From NCBI RefSeq assembly GCF_000372725.1, contig NW_005201338.1, positions 51,782 through 115,781 of the forward strand: a DNA stretch of 64,000 nucleotides, read 5' to 3'. This DNA is from Emiliania huxleyi CCMP1516 (Eukaryota; Haptophyta; Isochrysidales; Noelaerhabdaceae). Position numbers and translations under genes: made by a program. Position 1 is the stretch's first letter. Each line of letters opens with the position of its first letter. The notes under the pieces were generated by a model. It was given only the letters and a program-made list of their open reading frames with translations. It had not been told where the DNA came from and did no database searches. Below, in pieces: positions 52,103 through 62,993 of this stretch.

Positions 52103-52119
52103 AAATAGGTACTGTGGTC

Positions 52120-54123
<2,004 letters not shown>

Positions 54124-54528
54124 GCCGCGCCGGCGGCCGGGGCGACCCCTCGTCTTATCCCCCTCCCCACCCCCCCGAGTGCTGGCGCTAGAGCGAGCCC
54201 GAGAGCATAGGGCAGTGCCAACGGCGCGCTGGCGGCCAGGGCAAGGTGAGATGCTGCTTGGGCGCCTCTCCCCTTGCGCCACGCTCAAGAAAAGGTCACA
54301 TCGATCATGATCTCCCTGTAGTGCGAGGGAGCGGTGTGATCGTCCAGCGTGTTTTCCATAATCTAACATTCTCCACTCGCCACACACACGCGGCACGCGC
54401 GCTCCTTCGCGGCGCGCCCGGCTGCGCGAGCTCTCCAGGGACCAGGTCCAGCGGTCCAGTCCCAACTCATACTCAACATGCATCCGGGAAACAGAAAGCG
54501 AGATCCGTGATGTCTGATGAGGGTCACT
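54124..54528. other. Convergent intergenic between ATP synthase beta and TMEM43
   Basis: 3' flanks of two convergent genes. No repeats or genes recognised. Confidence 0.5.
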
Positions 54529-56048
54529 TCATCGGGCGCGCGCACCTCTCGGCGCCAGAGGCGCGTCGCGGTGTGCGCGGGCGAGTGCGGCGGGAACGTA
54601 TATGAAGGCGGCGGCTGCCGCCGAGAGCGCTGCCGCGGCGAGCGGTCGGAATCGCACCCAAGCGAGCGCGACGATGATGGCAGAGAGGCCGGCGCCGGTG
54701 CCGATGGAGAGCAGCGTGGCGAGCGGGCCGGTGAGCGCTGCGAGCAGCGGGCCGATGCCGAAGGGCAGGCGCGAGATCAGGTCGGTGGCGGCGCCGAGGA
54801 TGAGCCGCAGTCCGAGAGCCATGCCTGTGCGGCGCGAGGCGCTAAGTCAGAGAGGTGCGGGTAGGGCCGGCAACTCCTCCGTGGCGCGGCGCCGCCACAG
54901 CCCGCCGCGCGAGCCAGCCACTTCTTGGCTCGCTCCTCGCGCCGCAGCTGCTGCACCATCTCCTCGGCCGACGCCACGCCGCGCACCAGCCGGTAGACGC
55001 CGCGGCCAGCCTCGTCCGACCACGGCAGCAGCTCGCCGCGCCGCCCCTGCCTGGCGAGGATGCTCACGCCTTCCGCAGGCGAGGCAACCTCGCTCCAGCG
55101 CAGCCGCACGTCGCCAACCTCGGGAGCGGGCGGCGGCCCCCGCAGCACCGGCAGCGGCGGCGTCTCGCCGCTGGCCGCCGCCCCGGCCGGGCGGAGGGTC
55201 AGACTGCCGGTCCTGCCGCCAGCCTCTCCCGACTGGCGGAGGACGTCGTCCGTGGTCTGGACCGGAGAGCCGGGGGGCAGCGGCCTGGACAGCGCCGCAC
55301 CGCGCTGCTGAAAAGGGATGGAGACGGTTCCCACGCCGGTAATCGCAGCGGAGGGGAGGTGCTTGGGCTGCGTCAGTCCGGCTCCGGCCAGCGGGACTGC
55401 GGCGTAGTCGGAGAGCTGAGCGACGAGGCCTGCGGGCACATGGATGCCGCCGGGCAAGGCCGCGTCCGTCGCCGTGAAGGTCGTGTCGCCCACGGGCAGC
55501 ACCGGCTCGGGGTTGTGGTGGCCGTGCGGCGCCTCGAATCGCGACGAGTCCACGGGCACGCGGCCCCAGGTTCGGCGGTAGCGGTGGGTGACCTCTCTCC
55601 GCACCTCCCTCTCAGAGACGCGCTGCGAAGTCTCGGTCCGCTCCTCTCTCCACTGGTACACCTCTGCACTGCGGCGGAGCCGAAGCACGCCCTGCCGCTG
55701 CAGCCCCCACTCGGGATCGACGAGCCCGCTCGCGCGGAGGGGGCCACTCAGGTGGACCAGTCTTCCGTCGTGAGTCGGGTCGGGTGGAGAGTCGGCGTCG
55801 AGCCGCACAAGCGAAGGCAGCAGCCGGCGGAGCATTCGCGACTCGCGCACCGCCCGCCCTTCATTCCACCACAAGAGCACGCCCGATAGGACGCTGAGCC
55901 CGACACCCGGGACGACGCCGCCAACACCTCCTCCTCCTCCTCTGCCGCGTGCGATGGGACGGTACTCGTAGTGAACGCTGCGGACCAGATCCTGGGCGCA
56001 GGCTGAGGAGAGGAGCAGCATGACGATTGCGGTGACGGGCCTCGGCAT
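54529..56048 (-). CDS. TMEM43 (LUMA) family membrane protein
   Basis: Two exons, 56048-54902 and 54824-54529, join exactly in frame to 480 aa; the 77-nt intron 54825-54901 is GC-AG. In animals TMEM43 sits in the endoplasmic reticulum and inner nuclear membrane. Matching blocks: the first membrane segment GVGLSVLSGVLLWWNEGRAV, GRLVHLSGPLRASGLVDPEWG, VLRLRRSAEVYQWREERTE, RFEAPHGHHNPEPVLPVG, VGDVRLRWSEV, VSILARQGRRGELLPW, and after the intron the closely spaced terminal helices (FGIGPLLAALTGPLATLLS, AIIVALAWVRFRPL). A short N-terminal signal-like segment precedes. Splicing with the GC donor yields AAG-MALGL, matching the family's RAAG-to-helix transition. The biochemical role is not established. 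Confidence 0.88.
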
Positions 56049-56535
56049 TGGTGTCTGGGTTGGTGTTGTGCTTTATGCAGTTGCCGGCCGTGGTTGCTGT
56101 CCGTGGTTGCTGGCTGGAGGCGTTTGGAGGTGTTCGGTTTGCTGGGGGGCGTTGTTGGCTTTGCTGGACGCGTTTGTTTTGCGACGCGAGCGATGTCCCG
56201 CGGGAAGCTCAAAGCGGAGGACGACGCGCGTTGGCCACAGCTCGATAAAGAATTTTCTAGCAGAAAACGAACTTGGCCTCTGTAGGCAGGTTTTTGCCCC
56301 GTTTGTGCCGCGTCCCGAGCCCGGATTCATTTTTTTAATAAATAAAACGAAGACGCGGGCGCCAAGCAGGTCGCAACCAATCGCTGGCGCGCAACCAATC
56401 GCTGGCTAGCAACCAATCGCTGGCTCGCGGGTGGGTCCCGCGACTGAAGGCCGCATAGCAAGCGGCGCTGCCCGCGGGCCAGCGGCAAACCCGCGCGCCT
56501 GGTGGCGGCGGGCGGCGGCGGCCGCGCGCAAGAGG
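56049..56535. promoter_or_regulatory. Divergent promoter region with triple CCAAT array
   Basis: Region between TMEM43 (-) and the next gene (+). It contains three cgcaaccaatcgctgg-like units with CCAAT at 56377-56381, 56395-56399 and 56413-56417, exactly 18 bp apart, following an A/T-rich tttttaataaataaaac stretch (56332-56348). 56080-56190 is strongly G/T-rich. CCAAT boxes are NF-Y sites in many eukaryotes; a role here is inferred. Confidence 0.5.
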
Positions 56536-59500
56536 ATGACGTACTGCGCAGGCGTGTCTCCGCTGCTGGCCACACCGACGACTTCGGCGTCAGTGCGGCT
56601 CTGGCACGACGCCCGATGCCGGCCGGCCGCGTTCGAGATCCTGTTCCAGAAGGGCGACGGCAAGTGGCACTCGCACGAACAGATCGGCTGGTCGCTCCCG
56701 TTTGAGCTCGGCTCGCTCCATTGTGGCTCGGGCTGCTCGTTCCGGCTGCGCGGCCTCAACGCGAGCGAGTACGCCTCGCGAGAGCGCATCTTCAACCTCT
56801 CCGCCGAGCACCACCACCTCCTCACGCCACAGCGGCCGGGCGGCGGCGCTCTCGAGTCGGCGACCTCCGAGGTCGTTGCGACGCCCCGCCCGCCCTTGGA
56901 GGCGCCTCACCCTCCTGCGGTGCGGCTCGAGCTCTTCGTGACTCCGCCGCTCGCCGCGCCGCTGGAGCGGTCGCTCAGCCGCTACGTCGAGGGCCTCGTC
57001 AAGGAGCTCACCTCGCCGCACTTTTACGTGACGCGGGAGCGGATACAGCCGGTCGAGGCTTCACCCACCGGCGAGAGGTAGCCGAGATACAGCCGAGATG
57101 CAGCCGAGATCCGAGATGCAGCCGAGATGCACCCCGGCGGCTCGAGCTGCGGGGCACGCCAATCCGCCCCGCGTGGCGAGGCCGGCGTGGCGAGGCCGGC
57201 GTGGCGAGGCCGGCACGCGCCTCGCAGGCGCCTTCTTCATGATCGACGTGCGGCCCGAGTCCATCTTCACGCCTAACTCCGGGCCAGACGTGCCGCGCCT
57301 CCTCCAGCGCTTCGCCGTCAAGGCTGGACCGGACCGCCTCCACCCTTGCACCCTTGCCCTCCACCCTTCGACCCCCACCCTTGGACCCGCCCCCTGACCC
57401 CCCACACCCCCGACCCGCACCTGCACCCGCACCCGCACCCGGCACACCGACCCGCCACCCCGCCCCGCACCCGCCACCCCGCCCCGCAGGCAGACGAGCT
57501 CTACCTCACAGTCCCGCCCGACGAGCTGGAGTTGCAGGGGGCGGCAGCGCGCACCCTCCCGCCCGACGTCGTCGCCGCCGTGTACGGCCGGCACCCGCCT
57601 CTAGCAGTACCCGCCTCTAGCAGTACCCGCCTCTAGCAGCACCCGCCTCTAGCAGTACCCGCCTCTAGCAGTACCCGCCTCTAGCAGCACCCGCCTCTAG
57701 CAGTACCCGCCTCTAGCAGTACCCGCCTCTAGCAGTACCCGCCTCTAGCAGTACCCGCCTCTAGCAGTACCCGCCTCTAGCAGTACCCGCCTCTAGCAGT
57801 ACCCGCCTCTAGCAGTACCCGCCTCTAGCAGTACCCGCCTCTAGCAGTACCCGCCTCTAGCAGTACCCGCCTCTAGCAGTACCCGCCTCTAGCAGTACCC
57901 GCCTCTAGCAGCACCCGCCTCTAGCAGTACCCGCCTCTAGCAGTACCCGCCTCTAGCAGTACCCGCCTCTAGCAGTACCCGCCTCTAGCAGTACCCGCCT
58001 CTAGCAGCACCCGCCTCTAGCAGTACCCGCCTCTAGCAGTAGAGGCCTCTAGCAGTACCCGCCTCTAGCAGTACCCGCCTCTAGCAGTACCCCTCTAGCA
58101 GTACCCGCCTCTAGCAGTACCCGCCTCTAGCAGTACCCGCCTCTAGCAGTACCCGCCTCTAGCAGTACCCGCCTCTAGCAGTACCCGCCTCTAGCAGCAC
58201 CCGCCTCTAGCAGTACCCGCCTCTAGCAGTACCCGCCTCTAGCAGCACCCGCCTCTAGCAGTACCCGCCTCTAGCAGTACCCGCCTCTAGCAGTACCCCT
58301 CTAGCAGTACCCGCCTCTAGCAGTACCCGCCTCTAGCAGTACCCGCCTCTAGCAGTACCCGCCTCTAGTAGTACCCGCCTCTAGCAGTACCCGCCTCTAG
58401 CAGTACCCCTCTAGCAGCACCCGCCTCTAGCAGTACCCGCCTCTAGCAGTAGAGGCCTCTAGCAGCAGGCGATCACCGTCACTCCAAAGCCCTGGCCCGT
58501 ATCGGCCGGCGCACGCCTCTCCCTCGCCCGTGGAGGCGGTCGAGAGGCGCACACCGTGGCTGGGAGGTAGGCACCACCACATCGACCCCCGATCTCCCCA
58601 GATCTCCCCCCTATCCCACTGCGAGGTAGGCACCACCATATCGACCCGCGCGCGGGGCTGTGGCGGCAGGCGGTCGAGGCGACCCTCACGCGCCCCGCGA
58701 CCAAGGCGAGCCTTATTGTACTTAGATTAATATAATATATTATATTATATCACGCGCCCCGCGACCCAGGCGAGCCGCCTCTGGCCGAGGATGCACACGG
58801 CGGCGCCTGCGGCAGCGCCTGCGGCAGCGCCTGCGGCAGCGCCTGCGGCAGCGCCTGCGGCAGCGCCTGCGGCAGCGCCTGCGGCAGCGCCTGCTGCGGC
58901 CTCGGTCGGCGTGCCGATTCGCGGCCCGGCGGAGCTGCGTGCGAGTGACGGTGGCTGGTTCAGCAACCCGTTTGACGACGACGACTCGGAGGCGGGGGGC
59001 GGGTGCGAGGAGGTGGTCGGGTTGAGAGAGGGGGGCGTTGACAGCCTGTAGCACCGAGTAGGACGAGGGCGAGGCGGAGGAGCTCGAGAGGGCACTCGAC
59101 AGGCAGGTGTGCGGCGCTGTGCAGGCCGCTCAACAGGGTACATAGCATGCGTCTCACATGCCACCGCCGCGCAGGTGCTGCTCGACCCGCACGAGCTCGT
59201 TATTACTTAATCACCTAATTAACCAATTAATTAAGGTGCTGCTCGACCCGCACGAGCTCGTGATTACTTAATCACCTAATTAACCAATGAATTAAGGTGC
59301 TGCTCGACCCGCACGAGCTAACCCTAACCCTAACCCTAGCCCTAACCCTGACCGCAGGTGCTGCTCGACCCGCACGAGCTCGTTATTACTTCATCACCTA
59401 ATTAACCAATTAATTAAGGTGCTGCTCGACCCGCACGAGCTCGAGGCGCACCTCGTGGGAGGAGGCTCCGGCGGAGGGGGAGAGGGATGACAACGAGATG

Positions 59501-59859
59501 GCATGCTTCCTAAGGCGCTGCTCGGCGAGGAGCTCAACACCGAGGAAGGGCGCAAGGAGCCGGTCCTCAAGGCGACCGTCCTCTCGCTCGCCGCCCTCAT
59601 GCTCGCCGTCGCTCTCTACTCGACCCTCGGCCCGCTCGCCGCGCCCGTGCTCGCACCCGCCGCCGCCGGCTGCGCCTCCGCCGCCGCCGCGCTCGGCGCC
59701 CGCGCCCGCGCCGCCCGCGCTCTCGTGGGCGGCGAGGCCCACCGCCACGCGCGGCTGTCCACGTCGGAGGGAGCCCAGCTGGCGCCGGCCGAGGACAACG
59801 CGGCGGAGCGGCTCAAGGCGTGGCTGGCGCAGAAGAGGTCGCGGAGGGGCGTGCGATAG
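56536..59859 (+). CDS. Unrecognised single-pass membrane protein, ten exons
   Basis: I do not recognise the family. Exons 56536-57070, 57228-57322, 57490-57590, 58469-58566, 58670-58705, 58770-58799, 58888-59012, 59062-59106, 59419-59454 and 59515-59859 join to 1,446 nt (481 aa) with every junction in phase. The N-terminal about 110 residues suggest a beta-sandwich, perhaps fibronectin-III-like (FEILFQKGDGKWHSHEQIGW, CSFRLRGLNASEYASRERIF). A second region includes RLELFVTPPLAAPLERSLSR and GAFFMIDVRPESIFTPNSG. Then come a Pro/Ser linker, an acidic stretch (NPFDDDDSEAGGG, EEDEGEAEELERALDRQ), one membrane helix (VLKATVLSLAALMLAVALYS) and an Ala/Arg-rich tail. At least five introns start with GC. 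Introns contain minisatellites and repeated exon pieces. Exons 1-3 and 9-10 are the most certain. Confidence 0.65.
57591..58468. repeat. 16-bp minisatellite (tctagcagtacccgcc)n filling one intron
   Basis: About 54 units of tctagcagtacccgcc, with agca/agta variants, three shortened units (58089, 58297 and 58407 areas) and two tagaggcctctagcag variants. It starts right after the exon end at 57590 and stops right before the exon start at 58469, so it forms the whole 878-nt intron. Confidence 0.95.
58800..58887 (+). repeat. 12-bp repeat (gcggcagcgcct)n in a short intron
   Basis: About seven units of gcggcagcgcct. Each carries a GGCAG that could act as a 3' splice site, and the 12-bp period is a multiple of three, so any of them keeps the reading frame. 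If translated, the repeat would run into a stop. Confidence 0.8.
59175..59418 (+). repeat. Four 61-nt units of exon piece plus spacer, each GT...AG; one telomere-like
   Basis: Units at 59175-59235, 59236-59296, 59297-59357 and 59358-59418. Each starts with the 23-24 nt exon piece beginning gtgctgctcgacccgcac and ends AAG or CAG. Units 1, 2 and 4 have an AT-rich spacer (cacctaattaaccaat). Unit 3 has telomere-type ccctaa repeats instead, yet the same total length. The true exon copy follows at 59419. Removing all four units preserves the frame. Confidence 0.95.
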
Positions 59860-59924
59860 AAGCCCTGCCTTCAAAAGTAGCCCTTGGAGCCTTTTTTGCA
59901 TTCCTCTCTGGAGGAGCACTTGGA

Positions 59925-60830
59925 GTTAGAGCTCTACTTTCGAGTGCTGCAAATGCAGTGCACTTGGAGCACACTTGGAGTGCGGTCATTATAGCCTCAC
60001 ATCCAGGGCCGGGGAGCTAAGAAGCCCGCACCCCCCAGCGGGCCGGATGATCGGGATCTCGGGTTACGGGCTAGAGAAACCCTAGCCCTGGGGGGTGCGC
60101 GTTCGCAGGGAAAGGGCCGTAAAGTAAACACGGGTCTCCGAGGGTTAGTCCGCGCTTCGGGTTTCCCCTACGCCCTAGCGGCGGGGCGCCCCCCCTCAGC
60201 CGCCCCTCTACTCGGAGCTAGTAGACACCAGACTCGTACACCACACTCGTACATTCTCACTCGACCTCGCCGCACCGGCCCCCCCCCGGCCAGGACCCCT
60301 CATCCCCACCCCGCTCAGTCCTCTCTCCCGTTCGCTTTCCGCTGGTTCGGCGACGGGTGCGGAGCCCGCCTTCCCCTCTTATGCTTCTTCGGCCGCGGCC
60401 CCACCGCCGTCTCGTCTTCTCTGCCTGATCCCGTTGACTCCGCCTTCGGCGATCCCGCGCCCGACTCCCCGGGCAAAAGGCGGCGGCATTGGGTCGTGTC
60501 GCCTCCCCTCCCCGGGGGGTCGGGCCGGCTCTCCCTGGTCGGCGAGTCGCGCCCGCATCCGCGGTCTCTCTATCGTCCTCGGCTCGCCTCCCCCCTCCGC
60601 CGGCTCCTCGTCGAGCTCGGGGCGGCATGGCCCCCCTCGTCGTAAGTCACGTTGGTCCAGCTGCCGCCCGCGACGGGTCTACCCCTGGCGGGCTCGTATG
60701 TCCCGACCCCACTCGCAGAGGCCGAGACAGCCCAACTCTCACCCCCTCCGACAGTTGACTCCAGGTTTCACCCGGGGCCCTCCGGTCTCGGCCTCCCGAT
60801 TCGTCGGTTGGCCCACTGTTTGCCCACGGC
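59925..60830 (+). repeat. Dispersed repeat family A, longest copy
   Basis: 59925-60260 matches 7645-7910 (+) and 2390-2660 (-); 60260-60830 matches 2390-1725 (-) more loosely. It opens with several cacttggag words and contains cctcacatccagggccgggg, gggccggatgatcgg, aaagggccgtaaagtaaaca and gagctagtagacac. It could be the 5' or 3' non-coding part of an element that includes the ORFs to its right. Confidence 0.75.
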
Positions 60831-60929
60831 ACCTCCCCCCCCTCGGTCCCCTCCCTCGGGTGCTCCAGCCTCCGGCGGGTTGGCTGCGGGTTCCCCAGGT
60901 TCCGTGAGGGTCCGTACGGTGACGGCCAC

Positions 60930-61260
60930 GCCGGCAGCGGGGGCGGAGGCGGCGGTAGGGGGGGCGGGTACGGTGTCGGCACTGGCGGCCGCAACGCCTG
61001 GTGTGGGACTTCAGGGGCGGCCCCTCGGCCCTGCAGCCGTTCCCGCGGCAGGGGCGGAGGCGGTGGGTGGGGGGGCGGGTACGGTGGCGGTACTGGTGGC
61101 CGCAATGCCTGGCGTGGGGCCTCAGGGGCGGTCCCTTAACCCTGCGGTGTCGCCCCAGCGGCGGGGGCGGAGGCGGAGGCGGGGGGGGCGGGTACGGTGG
61201 CGGTACTGGCGGCCGCGACGCCTGGTGTGGAGCCTCGGGGGCGGCCCCATGACCCTGCAG
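60930..61260 (+). repeat. Three imperfect ~112-bp tandem repeats
   Basis: The word gcgggtacggtg recurs at 60964, 61075 and 61188; each unit also contains ggcggaggcgg, actggcggccgc-like and ggggcggccc-like words. Divergence between units is modest. Confidence 0.85.
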
Positions 61261-61399
61261 CCGCTCCAGCTGTGGCTCCACGCGCCGATCGTTCACTGCG
61301 CTCCGGGGGGGGGATCTAGCCCTTGCTTCCCCCCGTGGAGGGAGGGGGGCAGGGCCCGGGCTCGCCGCTGGCCTCGCCTCTCCTCCCCCTCGCGTTCCG

Positions 61400-62209
61400 C
61401 TAGGTCGTAGGCTGTCTATCATCCCCTTCGATCCGCACCCGCACTGCCCGAATGTCGAAGGCTGCGTTGTGTTCGGACAGCGGGCCCGCCGACGCCACTC
61501 GCTTCTTCACACAGCAGGCGTATGCCATCATCGCCTGTCCCCCCGACGGTGTCGATCCCGGTGCAATGTCATTGACGAGGTATCCCCCCCCCCCCCCCCC
61601 ACACCGGAACACCTGCCCAAGAAGGTCCGTCGAGCCAACCAGCCGTTTAGCCAGGCCCCGCACTTCTCGTGCCTGCACCGGTCTGAGCACGCCGGTGCTG
61701 GCTGCGAGCGACAGGCCGATTGCCCTAAGTTCCGCCAGGACTGCCCTCTCACCCGCCGCCGCGGCCTCTTGATCCCTCCCGGCTTCTCGGATCGCGTTCT
61801 GTCGTTGTTTTACCCTGTCTGCTGCCGGCACGAACCTCTCCGGGGTGCCTCGTGCCCTTCTTGGCAAGATCCGCATCGGGGCAGGTCGATCCACAGCTGT
61901 AGCCCCGGCTCGGGATGTGCTCGCCCGTTGCGATGGTTGCTCCCCCCTAGCCTTGAGCCTGTCTCCACGCCGCCCCTTCTCACGGATCACAGGGGCCGCA
62001 CAACCGAAGCACACAAACACCCCTCGTCCCTGCATGGCGTGGCATAAGCGCGTCTTCATCCCCTCCTCCGCCTCCCCTTCCACCCGCTCAGAGATTCGTT
62101 CGAGGATGGCACTAACCACCCCTTCTGCCACTTTCGTAGCCGCAGGTCCGTCTTCCGGGTTTACGTGGAACAGTGTGCGAAATTTACCTAAACTTACCGC
62201 CGCACCCAT
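61400..62209 (-). CDS. Hypothetical ORF next to repeat family A
   Basis: A 269-aa frame starting at ATG 62209 (MGAAVSLGKFRTLFHVNPED). It has a charged N-terminal helix-forming region, a Cys-pair area (VFVCFGCAAP), a basic middle, and helical stretches such as AAAAGERAVLAELRAIGLSL and REVRGLAKRLVGSTDLLGQV. I recognise no family. Position beside a dispersed repeat and another unknown ORF in the same orientation suggests a mobile-element gene, but no transposase or polymerase motif is visible. The start carries a perfect GTAAGT-like word, so unrecognised splicing is possible. Confidence 0.35.
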   Translation of the reverse strand: MGAAVSLGKFRTLFHVNPEDGPAATKVAEGVVSAILERISERVEGEAEEGMKTRLCHAMQGRGVFVCFGCAAPVIREKGRRGDRLKARGEQPSQRASTSRAGATAVDRPAPMRILPRRARGTPERFVPAADRVKQRQNAIREAGRDQEAAAAGERAVLAELRAIGLSLAASTGVLRPVQAREVRGLAKRLVGSTDLLGQVFRCGGGGGGYLVNDIAPGSTPSGGQAMMAYACCVKKRVASAGPLSEHNAAFDIRAVRVRIEGDDRQPTT

Positions 62210-62333
62210 GGCAGGCGGCTAGCGTGGGGAAGCGCTCCGTCCCGAGCGACTCAAGAGGGATCCCCACTGCTTGCCAGTGGCGCGTCACCTGTATTGCCCG
62301 CTGCTTGACTACCCGAGCCACCAAGCACCATCC

Positions 62334-62849
62334 TCACAGGGCGCCTCCCTCCATCCCGAGCAGCGCACCCGCCATCTCCGCTTCCGCCATTCCCACTAGT
62401 CGCAGGAATCGGGGGAGGGCGGCCGGCACCGCTCCGTCGGGGACGGCTTCTTCCGGGGCTGCTCCAGCAAGTTCGTGTAGCGCACGTAGCGTCGTTGCCG
62501 CATCGTTCGCCTCCTCCCCGCCCCCAAACCGGCCTTCTCTGACAGAGGTAGGAATGACAGGGAGTCGGGCTGCCAGCGAACCACCCTCCATGGTGCCATG
62601 AAGTCCACCGCCCCGCAGCATGTCTGCGCAGTCCACGCCAGCGTCCGCCGCCCCCCGCCCCCATACCACGTGGGGGCCCACATCGTTGGTGCGCCGGTCC
62701 CCCGCCCGCCGGTGCCGCCCGCTAAAAAGGCGAGCCGCCGTAGCGCCTCGGTTACTTCTTACCATCGCAGCCACGTTATCCCTCCTCGGCGCGAAGAGGA
62801 GCACTCTGACGTGCCGAGGGTTCATCAGTCGGGCGTGGCGGCGGAGCAT
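62334..62849 (-). CDS. Hypothetical ORF upstream of the previous one
   Basis: A 171-aa frame from ATG 62849 (MLRRHARLMNPRHVRVLLFA), 124 bp upstream of the neighbouring ORF on the same strand. It has an Ala/Glu-rich helical C-terminal half (TTLRALHELAGAAPEEAV, RLVGMAEAEMAGALLG). I recognise no family. It may belong to the same transcription unit or element as 61400-62209. Confidence 0.35.
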   Translation of the reverse strand: MLRRHARLMNPRHVRVLLFAPRRDNVAAMVRSNRGATAARLFSGRHRRAGDRRTNDVGPHVVWGRGAADAGVDCADMLRGGGLHGTMEGGSLAARLPVIPTSVREGRFGGGEEANDAATTLRALHELAGAAPEEAVPDGAVPAALPRFLRLVGMAEAEMAGALLGMEGGAL

Positions 62850-62993
62850 TAGTGTGCTACATTTTTCTTTTTTTTCCGCAGCGCCTTCTTTTTCCAGTGC
62901 CAGCCAGGCAGCGTGCCTGCCTTGGCTTGCCGGAGACGCGCGGGGCCAGCTCGCCTGTCAGAGCCCGCCTGACAGACAGACACACACCACGCA

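Larger units (their letters stand above)
48830..52119. other. Divergent intergenic region dominated by a long inverted repeat
   Basis: Lies between TauE-like (-) and ATP synthase beta (+). The inverted-repeat arms fill 49043-49797 and 51371-52102. The 1.57-kb spacer holds spaced ggatcac/agatca words (49900-50130), a doubled gccgaaaattggtgcaat (50137-50200), a doubled agatggtctacgaat (50286-50317) and a doubled about 43-bp unit with accgcctgggcggccgctg (50406-50492). No protein family was recognised in any frame. Confidence 0.7.
59860..61399. other. Repeat-dominated intergenic region
   Basis: Holds repeat family A (59925-60830) and three imperfect about 112-bp tandem units (60930-61260). Proline/glycine-rich open frames across the region are products of the repeats. 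No gene supported. Confidence 0.6.

Noticed and set aside
57591-58468. CRISPR array
   Set aside because: Unit is 16 bp with no spacers; it is a minisatellite inside a eukaryotic intron.
59319-59355. True telomere or chromosome end
   Set aside because: Only about five ccctaa-type units, flanked on both sides by gene sequence and fitting a 61-nt repeat unit.
60652-61410. 252-aa plus-strand protein
   Set aside because: Composed of three about 112-bp tandem repeats and repeat family A. Gly/Pro/Ala-rich with no domain; frame openness is explained by GC content.
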